Source of the DNA: CAVXFS01 sp049582805
GTDB lineage: Bacteria; Pseudomonadota; Gammaproteobacteria; Burkholderiales; Gallionellaceae
Assembly (NCBI GenBank): GCA_049582805.1
Contig: JBAUUR010000091.1
Span: forward strand, 1-58,468
Length of the DNA: 58,468 bases
Direction of reading: 5' to 3'
Numbering within the stretch: the first letter of the stretch is position 1; the number at the start of each line of letters is the position of its first letter. The notes under the pieces were generated by a model. The model was not told where the DNA came from, searched no databases, and worked only from the letters and a program-made list of their open reading frames with translations. This document shows positions 42,485-51,556 of this stretch, in pieces. The position numbers and the translations under genes were made by a program.

Positions 42485-42798
42485 CGGAGGGGGCGCAGCA
42501 GCCCTCTGCGAAACGAGCGTAAAGGTCAACGGCGTTTGAAAAAAATGCCCCTGAACCTTATGGAACAGGGGCAAAAGGTCTTAACAAATGGAGATAAGTT
42601 AAGACAACCACGTCAAAGGAGAAAAAAACGTGAGATAACTCGCATTATCTGAAACCTACGATAAGGAAATGCTGAAATAGTTCCGCTACATTCACCAGCA
42701 GCGATTGACCTAAACAAAAAGCAATGGGAACTTTTCGGTGACTTGAGCGGTACCAGTTGGTATTTCAATACTTATGCCACAACACAAGGAGAACGATC
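42485..42798. other. Short intergenic stretch without a gene
   Basis: No coding frame or clear regulatory motif was found. A CCTGTTCCATAAGG-type complementary pair (CCCCTG ... CAGGGG at 42548-42571) could form a small terminator hairpin behind the DUF2934 gene, but its U-tract is weak. Confidence 0.35.
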
Positions 42799-42870
42799 AT
42801 GGCTAAAGGTCAGCAACGAAAGAGCAAAGAAGCAAAGAAACCCAAAAAGAAACCGACACCTGCCATCTGA
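42799..42870 (+). CDS. Very small lysine-rich conserved-type protein (23 aa)
   Basis: AGGAGAACGATC precedes an ATG that encodes a 23-residue, strongly basic peptide opening MAKGQQRKSKEAKKPKKK. Short proteins beginning MAKGQ-x-R-x-x-(R/K)-E-x-K-K-P-K are recurrent in proteobacterial genomes and are often missed because of their size; no function is known. The ribosome site and the family-like opening make it probably real. Confidence 0.6.
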   Translation: MAKGQQRKSKEAKKPKKKPTPAI

Positions 42871-43010
42871 CTTGTACGCACTGTGCACTGACTGCTATTG
42901 GTAATGTGAATAAGTTGGCGCGGGCATTTTGGCGATACACTGCTCCTCAGCAAGAATCTGACGGAGGCCATAGTGTGCAAGCACGACGGATCATTCATGG
43001 TCCCGAAGAA

Positions 43011-43202
43011 CTACGACTTGCCTCCGCCGCGTCCAACCTGCCCACCCCATTCCGGCACACAAAGCTCGCCCTTATGCAGAGCAGACCAGCGAGTTTTCCC
43101 GATGGCTATCCATCCCAGGTCTGGATCCTCAATAAAAAATCGTAATGATCGCCTCTCCTCAGGTGGAAACGGCGCATAATCATTTTGTGGGTTCTTGCTC
43201 AT
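43011..43202 (-). CDS. Small hypothetical protein downstream of the XRE regulator
   Basis: The 63-aa frame starts 10 bases after the XRE gene, with TAAGGGGG five bases before its ATG. It contains FFIEDPDLGWIAIGKTRW and a Gly-rich tail. I know no family for it. Tight linkage suggests co-transcription with the regulator; a toxin or effector role is possible but not supported by any motif. Confidence 0.45.
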   Translation of the reverse strand: MSKNPQNDYAPFPPEERRSLRFFIEDPDLGWIAIGKTRWSALHKGELCVPEWGGQVGRGGGKS

Positions 43203-43212
43203 CGCAGCCCCC

Positions 43213-43611
43213 TTACGCCGCCACGATAGCTATGACCGCATCGCGATTGATGACTACGGGTACCGCGTCGTTCTGTCCGGTTACTTCTCGAAACGCATGA
43301 ACAAACCCAAGCTCATTGGAAGTCAGCACGGTGCTCTGCAGAATGTTCTCGATCGCTTCCCAGGTGTCGGGCATGTATTCGAGCATCACGAGACGCAGCA
43401 GGTGGGCCGGATCGACCTCAAGCGCCTTTGCCAGCGGCGCAATACGGTTGACAGGCAGCTTGGTCGAGCCGTTCTTGAACATCGTGATGTTGTTCGGGTT
43501 ATCGAACCCGCACGCTTCGGCAATTTCGCGTTGGGTCTCGTCGATAGTGGCAATACGGTCAGCCAGGAATTCGGCAACCGTCAGGGTCTTGGGTGCTTGC
43601 TTGTTTATCAT
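43213..43611 (-). CDS. XRE-family helix-turn-helix regulator
   Basis: The 132-aa protein has an N-terminal HTH (residues about 10-70: TQREIAEACGFDNPNNITMF, then NGSTKLPVNRIAPLAKAL), as in Cro/C1-type repressors. A C-terminal half of unknown type follows and could serve dimerisation. It probably controls itself and the small gene behind it. No operator was identified in the 479-base gap to glgA. Confidence 0.82.
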   Translation of the reverse strand: MINKQAPKTLTVAEFLADRIATIDETQREIAEACGFDNPNNITMFKNGSTKLPVNRIAPLAKALEVDPAHLLRLVMLEYMPDTWEAIENILQSTVLTSNELGFVHAFREVTGQNDAVPVVINRDAVIAIVAA

Positions 43612-44090
43612 TCTGGGTCTCCATAATCATTGGTTAAGTTCGACAAGTTGATTGTCTTGAATGATTATAGTGAGCCCGTGCTTTACGACTTTTGGCAGTA
43701 TTTGTGGAAACCCAAGTTTGGTAGTTGCGAGCATATGACAGCCAGCAGGAGCCTCGCGATATGCGGATTTGGGAGAAAACCACCACCATTAATGCTCGCA
43801 ACCCGCCACCTGAAATAGCGACTACTGAGCGCATATCAGAATTGCAATGACCCCGAATGTTCCGACATTTCTTTATGGCCGTTTGCGATGTTCATAACAG
43901 CGAAACATTGAATATTAAATATCCATTATATTAGCGGAAAGTTTTCGCCTCACCGAATGGCAAGATCATGCTATTTTTGCATCTCTTCTGACAGTCAATT
44001 TCCACTATTGCTTCTTCCTTATGATAATTGTTGTCATAATGACCACATGCCTTTTCGCCATACAGCATTTCCACTTTTAGGCAATCAACT
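43612..44090. other. Intergenic region between the XRE gene and glgA
   Basis: No gene is seen. The stretch 43900-44080 is AT-rich and probably contains the promoter of the glgA-GH57-glgB operon. I could not single out a convincing -35/-10 pair. Confidence 0.35.
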
Positions 44091-45563
44091 ATGTATATTG
44101 TTATGGTCGCATCAGAATGCGCTCCTGTCGCCAAGGTCGGTGGATTAGGAGACGTTGTATCCGGGCTGAGCCGCGAACTGGAAATTCGCGGTCACTCCGT
44201 TGAGATCATTCTTCCCAAGTATGACTGCATGCGCTACGACCACATCTGGGGCCTGCAGGTCACGTACGAGAACCTGTGGGTGCCGTGGTTCAACTACCAC
44301 ATCCGATGCACTGTCTGGTTCGGATTCGTTCACGGGCGCAAGTGCTATTTCATCGAGCCGCACTCCAACGACAATTTTTTTAACCGGGGCTCCTATTATG
44401 GTTTCCCCGATGAACACGTGCGCTTTGCCTTCTTTTCCAAGGCAGCCCTCGAGTTCATGTTCAAGGCTGGCAAGCGCCCCGATATTATCCATACGCACGA
44501 CTGGCAAACAGCGCTGGTTCCCGTAATGCTTTATGAAATCTATAAGTCCAGCGGAATGGAAAACTGCCGTGTTTGTCATACGGTCCACAACTTCAAACAT
44601 CAGGGAATCGCCGGTGAGAACGTACTATGGTTTACTGGCCTAGGGCGGCCTGACTACTACTTTGACCGCAATCGCATGGGCGACGATTTCAACCCGAGCG
44701 CCATAAATTTCACCAAGGGTGCGGTGGTGTACTCGAACTTCGTTACCACCGTCTCGCCTAGGCACGCATGGGAAGCCGGGCACACCGAGTGGGGATACGG
44801 TCTAGGCCACATCCTCCACGTTTACCAGAACAAGTTCGGTGGCGTTCTCAACGGGCTCGACTACGAGATGTGGAATCCGGAAACCGATCCTGTTATCCCC
44901 CACCACTACGGCGCCGGCGACTTTGCAGGCAAGAGCAGGAACAAGGAAGCACTGCGAGCACGCTTGTGGTTGCGCCAGGAACACAAGCCCCTGATCGCCT
45001 ACGTCGGTCGCCTCGATATGCAAAAGGGCGTATACCTTATACGCCACGCGTTGTTTCATTCCTTGCGCCGGGGCGCACAGTTCGTGTTGCTAGGTTCCAG
45101 CCCGGAGCTCGGCATCAACGCAGAGTTCTGGCAACTCAAGCATGAACATAACAACAACCCCGACTGCCATCTGGAGATCGGCTATGACGAAGAACTGGCG
45201 CACCTGATCTATGCGGGGGCGGACATGCTGGTTGTGCCCAGTCTCTTCGAGCCCTGCGGATTGACTCAGATGATCGCCATGCGTTATGGGTCGGTGCCCA
45301 TCGTGCGCTGGGTGGGCGGCTTGGTCGATACCGTTTTCGATCGCGACTATTCTGAACGGCCCACTCGCGAGCGTAACGGCTATGTCTTCCATCAGGCCGA
45401 CTACCCCGGCCTCGAGTCGGCCATGGACCGGGCCATTGGCCTCTGGTTCGACTATCCGGAGGATTTCCGCAGCCTCGCGGATAACGGCATGCGCTACGAC
45501 TACTCTTGGAACCGCCCAGGTACGAATTACCTGAACATATACGAATTCATCCGATGCAAGTGA
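44091..45563 (+). CDS. glgA: Glycogen/starch synthase, GT5 family
   Basis: GlgA extends alpha-1,4-glucan from ADP-glucose. The 490-aa protein has the N-terminal ADP-glucose motif KVGGLGDVVSGL (K-x-G-G-L), the segment IIHTHDWQTALVP, and the C-terminal active-site block LFEPCGLTQMIAMRYGSVPIV with the catalytic Glu. AYVGRLDMQKGV is also conserved. No clear ribosome site precedes the ATG. It is the first gene of a three-gene glucan operon and is followed after 41 bases by a GH57 gene. Confidence 0.93.
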   Translation: MYIVMVASECAPVAKVGGLGDVVSGLSRELEIRGHSVEIILPKYDCMRYDHIWGLQVTYENLWVPWFNYHIRCTVWFGFVHGRKCYFIEPHSNDNFFNRGSYYGFPDEHVRFAFFSKAALEFMFKAGKRPDIIHTHDWQTALVPVMLYEIYKSSGMENCRVCHTVHNFKHQGIAGENVLWFTGLGRPDYYFDRNRMGDDFNPSAINFTKGAVVYSNFVTTVSPRHAWEAGHTEWGYGLGHILHVYQNKFGGVLNGLDYEMWNPETDPVIPHHYGAGDFAGKSRNKEALRARLWLRQEHKPLIAYVGRLDMQKGVYLIRHALFHSLRRGAQFVLLGSSPELGINAEFWQLKHEHNNNPDCHLEIGYDEELAHLIYAGADMLVVPSLFEPCGLTQMIAMRYGSVPIVRWVGGLVDTVFDRDYSERPTRERNGYVFHQADYPGLESAMDRAIGLWFDYPEDFRSLADNGMRYDYSWNRPGTNYLNIYEFIRCK

Positions 45564-45604
45564 CTGATTCCGTCGGCCGCCTTCGCAATAAGGAGAACAA
45601 CCAA

Positions 45605-47068
45605 ATGGCTCAACTGCCCGAGTACATCGACGGTCTACCCAACATCTGCGGCCGGGAGGACGAGATCGAGCGAGTCATCGCCGAGGCCCAAGGGCGGCCG
45701 ATATTCCTGCCCGAGAGCCATGTCGATTTCGGCCGCATCAAGAGCGCTTATGCCATAGCCCTGCACATGCACCAGCCGCTGGTTCCGGCAGGCGGCGGCG
45801 ACCTGCGCACGGCTGAGATCATCAGCAACTTGCAATACATGGTGGAACACCCTGGCATCGGCGATAACCACAACGCTCCGGTATTCAACTGGTGCTACAA
45901 ACGCATGGGGGAGTTCGTTCCCCAACTGGTGGATGAGGGAAAGGAGCCGCGGGTGATGCTGGAATATTCGGGGACCTTGCTTCACGGCCTTCGCAAGATG
46001 GGATTCAATGACACCATAGACAGCCTTAAGACCGTTACCTGCAACCCTTCATACCGTCGTTGCGTGGAATGGCTGGGAGCACCCTGGGGCCATGCTGTCG
46101 CGCCTTCCACCCCGGTCCAGGATTACCGTTTGCATGTGCGCGCCTGGCAGCACCATTTCGCCGCCATTTTCGGTACGGAAGCACTGGCACGGATAAGGGG
46201 CTTCTCGCCCTCCGAAATGGCTCTGCCCAATCATCCGGATGTCGCCTACGAATTCGTCAAGACACTGAAGGAGTGCGGTTACGTTTGGATCCTGGTACAG
46301 GAGCACACCGTCGAGCAGCCCGAAGACGGCCGGAATCCGCGCCGGCCGCATCTGCCTCACCGCCTTGTATGCACCAATTCCCTGGGGGAGACCGTGAGCA
46401 TCATCGCAATCGTCAAGACCCAAGGATCCGACACCAAGCTCGTCGCCCAGATGCAGCCCTGTTATGAAGCGCGCAGCCTGTCGCGGATGGACCTGGGCGG
46501 ACGCGCGTTGCCGCCGCTTGTTACGCAAATTGCCGACGGCGAGAACGGCGGGGTAATGATGAACGAGTTCCCCCCCAAATACATGGAGGTGATACGCGAG
46601 AGCAGCGGCTCCGAGACGCCCGCCATGAACGCCACGGAATATCTGGAGCACCTCTTCGCACTGGGCGTCACCGAGAGTGACTTTCCTGTCATCCAGCCGA
46701 CTTTCCAGAGTGGCATATGGAAACGCATGAAGCCTGGTGAGGGACCAGATAAGCTAGCCCGTGTCATCAAGGAATTGGGCCAGGAAGACCACCGTTTTCA
46801 TATGGATGGGGGAAGCTGGACCAATAATCTTTCCTGGGTGCATGGTTACGAGAATGTCCTGAAACCCATGGAAGAGGTGAGCTCACGTTTCTACGAAACA
46901 GTGCTCAAACCGGGTATTCCAAGCTCTGATGCGCGCTATCGCAATGCCCTGTTCCATCTGCTCACCTCCGAGACAAGTTGCTACCGCTACTGGGGAGAAG
47001 GGCTTTGGACAGACTACGGCCGCGAAATCTGTCGGCGCGCTGATGAGATATTGATCCACGATTTCTGA
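45605..47068 (+). CDS. Glycoside hydrolase family 57 protein
   Basis: The 487-aa protein opens its GH57 barrel with YAIALHMHQPLVPAGGG, the family's N-terminal motif, and has FSPSEMALPNHPDVAYEFVK, in which SEMALP carries a glutamate at the position of a GH57 nucleophile. GH57 enzymes include alpha-amylases, 4-alpha-glucanotransferases and branching enzymes; the exact activity here is open. AAGGAGAAC precedes the ATG at 45605; a longer in-frame start at 45506 overlaps glgA and is rejected. It sits between glgA and glgB, so it acts on glycogen or maltodextrin. Confidence 0.85.
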   Translation: MAQLPEYIDGLPNICGREDEIERVIAEAQGRPIFLPESHVDFGRIKSAYAIALHMHQPLVPAGGGDLRTAEIISNLQYMVEHPGIGDNHNAPVFNWCYKRMGEFVPQLVDEGKEPRVMLEYSGTLLHGLRKMGFNDTIDSLKTVTCNPSYRRCVEWLGAPWGHAVAPSTPVQDYRLHVRAWQHHFAAIFGTEALARIRGFSPSEMALPNHPDVAYEFVKTLKECGYVWILVQEHTVEQPEDGRNPRRPHLPHRLVCTNSLGETVSIIAIVKTQGSDTKLVAQMQPCYEARSLSRMDLGGRALPPLVTQIADGENGGVMMNEFPPKYMEVIRESSGSETPAMNATEYLEHLFALGVTESDFPVIQPTFQSGIWKRMKPGEGPDKLARVIKELGQEDHRFHMDGGSWTNNLSWVHGYENVLKPMEEVSSRFYETVLKPGIPSSDARYRNALFHLLTSETSCYRYWGEGLWTDYGREICRRADEILIHDF

Positions 47069-47087
47069 TTCCAAGAGGGGTACTGAC

Positions 47088-49268
47088 ATGAATTCACGGC
47101 AACTCGACGCAGAAATGCACAGGATCAGCGAAGCACGCCATCATGATCCGTTCGCCGTCCTGGGGCGACATCAAGCGGATGGTTCGACCGTGGTGCGCAC
47201 CTTCATGCCCCATGCCACTGAGGTGTTTATCGCTGAAGGAAGCATCCCTCTGGAGCGCGTGCCGGGAAGCGACTTTTTCGAATGGAGGGGTAATCCTGAT
47301 GGCATGCCCGAGCATTATCGTTTGATCTGGCGCGATGTGGACCATTTCGAACATATCGCCCACGATCCCTACACCTATGGTCAGCAACTGGCTGATTTCG
47401 ACCTTCACCTTTTTGGCGAAGGCCGGCACCGCCATGCCTATCGCTTTCTGGGGGCTCACGAGCATGAAGTCGAGGGGGTTGCTGGCTTCCGTTTTGCGGT
47501 ATGGGCGCCCAATGCGGAACGCGTCAGCGTAGTCGGCGATTTCAATCGCTGGGACGGTCGCTGTCATCCCATGCGGGGAAGGAGCGGCAGTGGCATATGG
47601 GAGCTTTTCATTCCAGATCTGGAACCGGGCCATACTTACAAGTACGAAATCCGCAATCGCCATACCGGCCAGATCCATATCAAGGCCGATCCGTATGGGC
47701 AACGGCACGAATTACGCCCCCATACAGCCTCGATCATAGCGAGCAGAAGCCGCCACCAATGGGATGACGGTGAGTGGATGCAAAATCGTAGCCAGGCCGA
47801 CTGGCAACATATACCGATGTCCGTCTATGAGATGCATCCGGGCTCCTGGCAGCGCGACATTGAAGGCGAATTCCTCAGCTATCACGAACTGGCCCATCGC
47901 CTAGTGGACTACGTCAAGGATATGGGCTTCACCCATATAGAACTGATGCCAATCACGGAGCATCCCTTCGATCTCTCATGGGGCTACCAGACTACCGGCT
48001 ACTATGCCCCAACCAGCCGATTCGGCGAACCCGACGACTTCCGCTATTTTGTCGATTACTGCCACAAGCATAACATCGGTGTCCTCCTGGACTGGGTGCC
48101 TGCTCATTTTCCGAAGGATGCGCACGGACTCGCCCGCTTCGATGGCACGCCGCTCTATGAGCATGAGGATCCTCGCCTCGGAGAGCACTTGGACTGGGCT
48201 ACCCTGATATTCAATTTCGGCCGCAACGAAGTGAAGAACTTCCTCATTTCCAGTGCCCTGTTCTGGCTCGAGGAAATGCATATCGACGGACTGAGGGTCG
48301 ATGCAGTGGCTTCGATGCTTTATCTGGACTACTCCCGCAAAGAGGGGGAGTGGATTCCCAATAGGTATGGCGGTCGCGAGAACCTGGATGCAATCGACTT
48401 TTTGCGCGAACTCAACGTCGCGGTGCATGAAGAATGCCCCGGTATCCTGATGATCGCTGAGGAATCGACATCATGGCCGCAGGTAAGCCGGCCAACCTAT
48501 GTCGGCGGCCTGGGGTTCGATTTGAAATGGAACATGGGCTGGATGAATGACACCCTGCGCTATATGTCCCAGGAACCGATTTATCGCCAGTACCATCATG
48601 ATCTGCTCACCTTCAGCATGCTGTATGCCTTCACCGAAAATTTTATGCTGCCTTTCTCACACGATGAGGTGGTACACGGTAAGGGCTCCATGCTCAACAA
48701 GATGCCTGGGGATGAGTGGCAGCGCCATGCGAATCTTCGGATGCTTTACGCCTACCAGTTCACACACCCTGGCAAAAAACTCATGTTCATGGGCATCGAA
48801 TTCGCACAGGGACTGGAATGGAATAGCGCGGGTGTGCTTGACTGGTATGTTCTGAATTACCCACTGCATCGGGGAATGCAACAACTGGTGAAGGATTTAA
48901 ATCATCTTTACCGCGGCTCCCCTGCCCTTTATCGCTACGAGTTCAACTGGCAGGGCTTTGAGTGGATCGATTGCCATGATTCCCAGCAATCCATAATCAG
49001 CTTTCTGCGCAAGGGTGACGGCAACGAAATGATGGTTATTGTACTCAATATGACGCCGGTGCCACGCCACAATTACCGGATCGGTGTTCCCCATGAAGGC
49101 CGTTATCGCGAAGTGTTCAACTCGGATTCTGAATTCTATGGCGGAAGCAATATGGGGAATGGTTCGGAACTGATTCTTGCCGAAGATCGGCCATGGATGA
49201 ATCGGCAGTATTCCATTTCCCTGACGCTCCCTCCCCTTTCGGCAATTGTCATCACACGGGAAGCATAA
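47088..49268 (+). CDS. glgB: 1,4-alpha-glucan branching enzyme, GH13
   Basis: GlgB makes alpha-1,6 branches in glycogen. The 726-aa protein has the N1 and CBM48 N-terminal domains (FAVWAPNAERVSVVGDFN), then the GH13 barrel with the nucleophile Asp in GLRVDAVASMLYLDYSR, the acid/base Glu in ILMIAEESTSWP, and the third Asp in FSHDEVVHGKGSM. A C-terminal beta domain closes it. AGAGGGG precedes the ATG, 19 bases after the GH57 stop. Confidence 0.96.
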   Translation: MNSRQLDAEMHRISEARHHDPFAVLGRHQADGSTVVRTFMPHATEVFIAEGSIPLERVPGSDFFEWRGNPDGMPEHYRLIWRDVDHFEHIAHDPYTYGQQLADFDLHLFGEGRHRHAYRFLGAHEHEVEGVAGFRFAVWAPNAERVSVVGDFNRWDGRCHPMRGRSGSGIWELFIPDLEPGHTYKYEIRNRHTGQIHIKADPYGQRHELRPHTASIIASRSRHQWDDGEWMQNRSQADWQHIPMSVYEMHPGSWQRDIEGEFLSYHELAHRLVDYVKDMGFTHIELMPITEHPFDLSWGYQTTGYYAPTSRFGEPDDFRYFVDYCHKHNIGVLLDWVPAHFPKDAHGLARFDGTPLYEHEDPRLGEHLDWATLIFNFGRNEVKNFLISSALFWLEEMHIDGLRVDAVASMLYLDYSRKEGEWIPNRYGGRENLDAIDFLRELNVAVHEECPGILMIAEESTSWPQVSRPTYVGGLGFDLKWNMGWMNDTLRYMSQEPIYRQYHHDLLTFSMLYAFTENFMLPFSHDEVVHGKGSMLNKMPGDEWQRHANLRMLYAYQFTHPGKKLMFMGIEFAQGLEWNSAGVLDWYVLNYPLHRGMQQLVKDLNHLYRGSPALYRYEFNWQGFEWIDCHDSQQSIISFLRKGDGNEMMVIVLNMTPVPRHNYRIGVPHEGRYREVFNSDSEFYGGSNMGNGSELILAEDRPWMNRQYSISLTLPPLSAIVITREA

Positions 49269-49469
49269 ACCGATCTCAGAGCGATGCACGAGCCATGCCG
49301 CGGTTTCTTAGAGTTGTCCTGTTCTGTGGTACATATGCCCGTTTTTTCTGCCGTGATTGTGAAACGTCATAGGGCGTTGCCCGGAGCCGGTTTCTAACCA
49401 GCTCGCGGGACACGTCCGCGCAGACGGCACAACTTTTCTGAATGTGATTCTACGGATTGGAGAAATGTC

Positions 49470-49667
49470 ATGCCACTAAAAAAAGGGTCAAGCCAGACTG
49501 TCGTCAGCAGCAATATCAAGACACTGGTGCATGAGTGGGAAGAGGATGGATCGATAGGCAGCAGCCATCCCGCGACGAAACAAAAAGCGGTCAAGCAGGC
49601 CGTAGCGATCTCGTTGAACAAAGCCGGGAAAAACCGCAACACCCAACCTCGCAAACGCGAAAAGTGA
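49470..49667 (+). CDS. Small DUF6496-like protein
   Basis: The 65-aa basic protein begins MPLKKGSSQTVVSSNIKTL and has KQAVAISLNKAGKNRN near the end. This is the form of a widespread family of small proteins with a K-Q-A-V-A-I-(A/S)-L-x-K-A-G motif. The function is unknown; members are often near stress genes. GGAG lies upstream of the ATG. It converges on the pseudogene behind it, with stops 2 bases apart. Confidence 0.75.
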   Translation: MPLKKGSSQTVVSSNIKTLVHEWEEDGSIGSSHPATKQKAVKQAVAISLNKAGKNRNTQPRKREK

Positions 49668-49668
49668 C

Positions 49669-50009
49669 TTACGGATACAGGCCGACCGCGATCCCGGTGA
49701 TCTGGAATACTGATAGCACCTTTTTGCGCCAGGCTACGTTTTCTATCAAGCCGATTGAAAATGGCACAAACATTGGCCACAGCACGTGCGAGAACAACGA
49801 AACAAATACGTCATGGTCACATTGAGCAGCGGGACATCAAACCGAAATGACAGCCATAGCATCCCCTCGACGATTTGCTGGGCACCGAACAATAGCGGGA
49901 TCATCGCAAAAGGAATCTCCGCCCTGCGTTTCGCCTTTTTGACGGTTGCCACACCGAGTACGGACAATGAAACTCCGGCTATAAAACTTGCTGTTGCTGA
50001 AAAGCACAT
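49669..50009 (-). pseudogene. Frameshifted DUF6629-like membrane protein gene
   Basis: The first frame gives MCFSATASFIAGVSLSVLG and two membrane segments (to about 49815). It then breaks, while the next frame continues the same membrane protein (SLFSHVLWPMFVPFSIGLIE, then VLSVFQITGIAVGLYP) and stops at 49669. One base gained or two lost near 49810-49820 explains the break. Even when repaired, the product (about 113 aa) is only half the length I expect for this family, so the 3' half is also missing. Confidence 0.65.
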
Positions 50010-50473
50010 CGTGCTTGGATCTTTTCATGCCGGACGGAATCGATCCAGTGCGCTCGACCGGGGAACACTCCGGAATTTGGTCAGTAGCGAGTGCTGAAGA
50101 CGATAGTGTATGGTTACCCCTCCTGACGGGCCGCTGTGTGTCGCTTGCTGCGAGTCACCAGCATCTGCTTCCGGGCGACCTGAATAATTAACCTGATCGC
50201 AATCCACCAAGGGCAGCTATATGGCGGTTAATTTCGAGAGGCCAAGGACAGGAACGTGCCAAAAGCGGCCAGTTACGAATTTTTTGCATTGCTGACGTTC
50301 ACCATCAAATAAGATAACGTGTTAGCCATTACGGCCTCAATCCCGGATAATGGTTTCCTGCTCAGCCAATGTCAGCCGATCATGGTTTACACACCCGCTA
50401 CCGGTGCCTGGTTGGTGGTTGACACTCATGACAGGCATCGTGGGCGCATGCCAAAAATACAACGGGAGTCAGG
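50010..50473. other. Intergenic region before the PKS cluster with a repeat copy
   Basis: No gene is visible. Positions 50144-50189 match 25043-25088 at 35 of 46 bases, the third copy of the same diverged repeat. The promoter of the following polyketide operon should lie in the last 200 bases, but no clear motif was found. Confidence 0.45.
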
Positions 50474-51532
50474 ATGTTCGTCAACGGTCTGGGCACGGCA
50501 AACCCGCTGCACCGCTACAGCAAAGCCGAGTGCTGGGAAGCTTTCAAGGCCTCGGAATGGTTTCGGAGGCTCAATCCGCGTTCGCACATGATCGCGGAAA
50601 CGGTCCTCAACAAGGACAACGGTATCGAAACCAGGTCTCTTGCCGTTGCATCGCTGGATGAAGTGTTCATGATCGACCCCGACACTCTGCACAGCCGGTT
50701 CTTGGCAAATGCACCCGTTCTCGGCACAGCGGCCGGCACAGTGGCGCTGGAGGAAGCCGGTATGGATGCCCATGCAATCGATGGTCTGGTGATCAGCACC
50801 TGCACCGGTTACCTCTGCCCGGGCCTTAGCAGTTATGTCGTGGAAGGCCTGGGCCTGCGGGCCGATATTCTCGCTTTTGATCTGGTCGGACAGGGCTGCG
50901 CAGCGGCGTTGCCCAATTGGCGCCTCGCCGATGCGTTATTGTCGGCTGGCACCTGCCGGCACATATTGTCGATTTGCGTCGAAGTAAGCAGTGCGGCGAT
51001 GTATCTCGACAATGATCCGGGCGTGTTGATCAGCGCCTGTCTGTTCGGTGACGGGGCCGGGGCTGCCGTGCTGTCCAAGCAGCCGAACCCGCAGCGGCGC
51101 AGCATCGAATGGAAAGAGTTCGCGTCTCTCGTCAATCCGGCGGAGCGCAACGCGCTTATGTTCGAGACACGCCAGGGAATGCTGCGTAACATCCTGACCC
51201 GGCCTGTTCCCCGGCTGGCCGCCGATCACGCGAAGCAGGTGCTTCACACGGCGTTGAGTAGCGTTGGCCTGGCGCCTGAAGACATCAGCGTCTGGATCAT
51301 GCACGCGGGCGGACGCGATGTACTGCTCGAGCTGCAAAACCGGATGGATATAACGGCAGAAGACCTGAGATACAGCGCAGACATGCTGCGCCTGTACGGC
51401 AACATGAGCAGTGCCTTCGTCTATTTTGTATTGCAGGCCGCGCTCAAGGACAATGCGAAGCCCGGATGGTGGTGGATGTCATCGTTCGGCGCCGGATTCA
51501 GTTGCCATGGTGCATTGCTCAAAGCGGCCTAA
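50474..51532 (+). CDS. Type III polyketide synthase (chalcone/stilbene synthase-like)
   Basis: Such homodimeric enzymes extend an acyl starter with malonyl-CoA and cyclise it to a resorcinol, pyrone or phloroglucinol. The 352-aa protein has the catalytic triad Cys142 (LVGQGCAAALP), His277 (IMHAGGRDVL) and Asn310 (YGNMSSAFV), and the C-terminal block SSFGAGFSCHGALL. It is the first gene of an apparent operon with a methyltransferase and an FAD oxidoreductase, and ACP and ketosynthase genes lie further down. GGGAGTCAGG precedes the ATG. Confidence 0.92.
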   Translation: MFVNGLGTANPLHRYSKAECWEAFKASEWFRRLNPRSHMIAETVLNKDNGIETRSLAVASLDEVFMIDPDTLHSRFLANAPVLGTAAGTVALEEAGMDAHAIDGLVISTCTGYLCPGLSSYVVEGLGLRADILAFDLVGQGCAAALPNWRLADALLSAGTCRHILSICVEVSSAAMYLDNDPGVLISACLFGDGAGAAVLSKQPNPQRRSIEWKEFASLVNPAERNALMFETRQGMLRNILTRPVPRLAADHAKQVLHTALSSVGLAPEDISVWIMHAGGRDVLLELQNRMDITAEDLRYSADMLRLYGNMSSAFVYFVLQAALKDNAKPGWWWMSSFGAGFSCHGALLKAA

Positions 51533-51556
51533 CTGCGCCGGGTCCTCGAGTCAACG

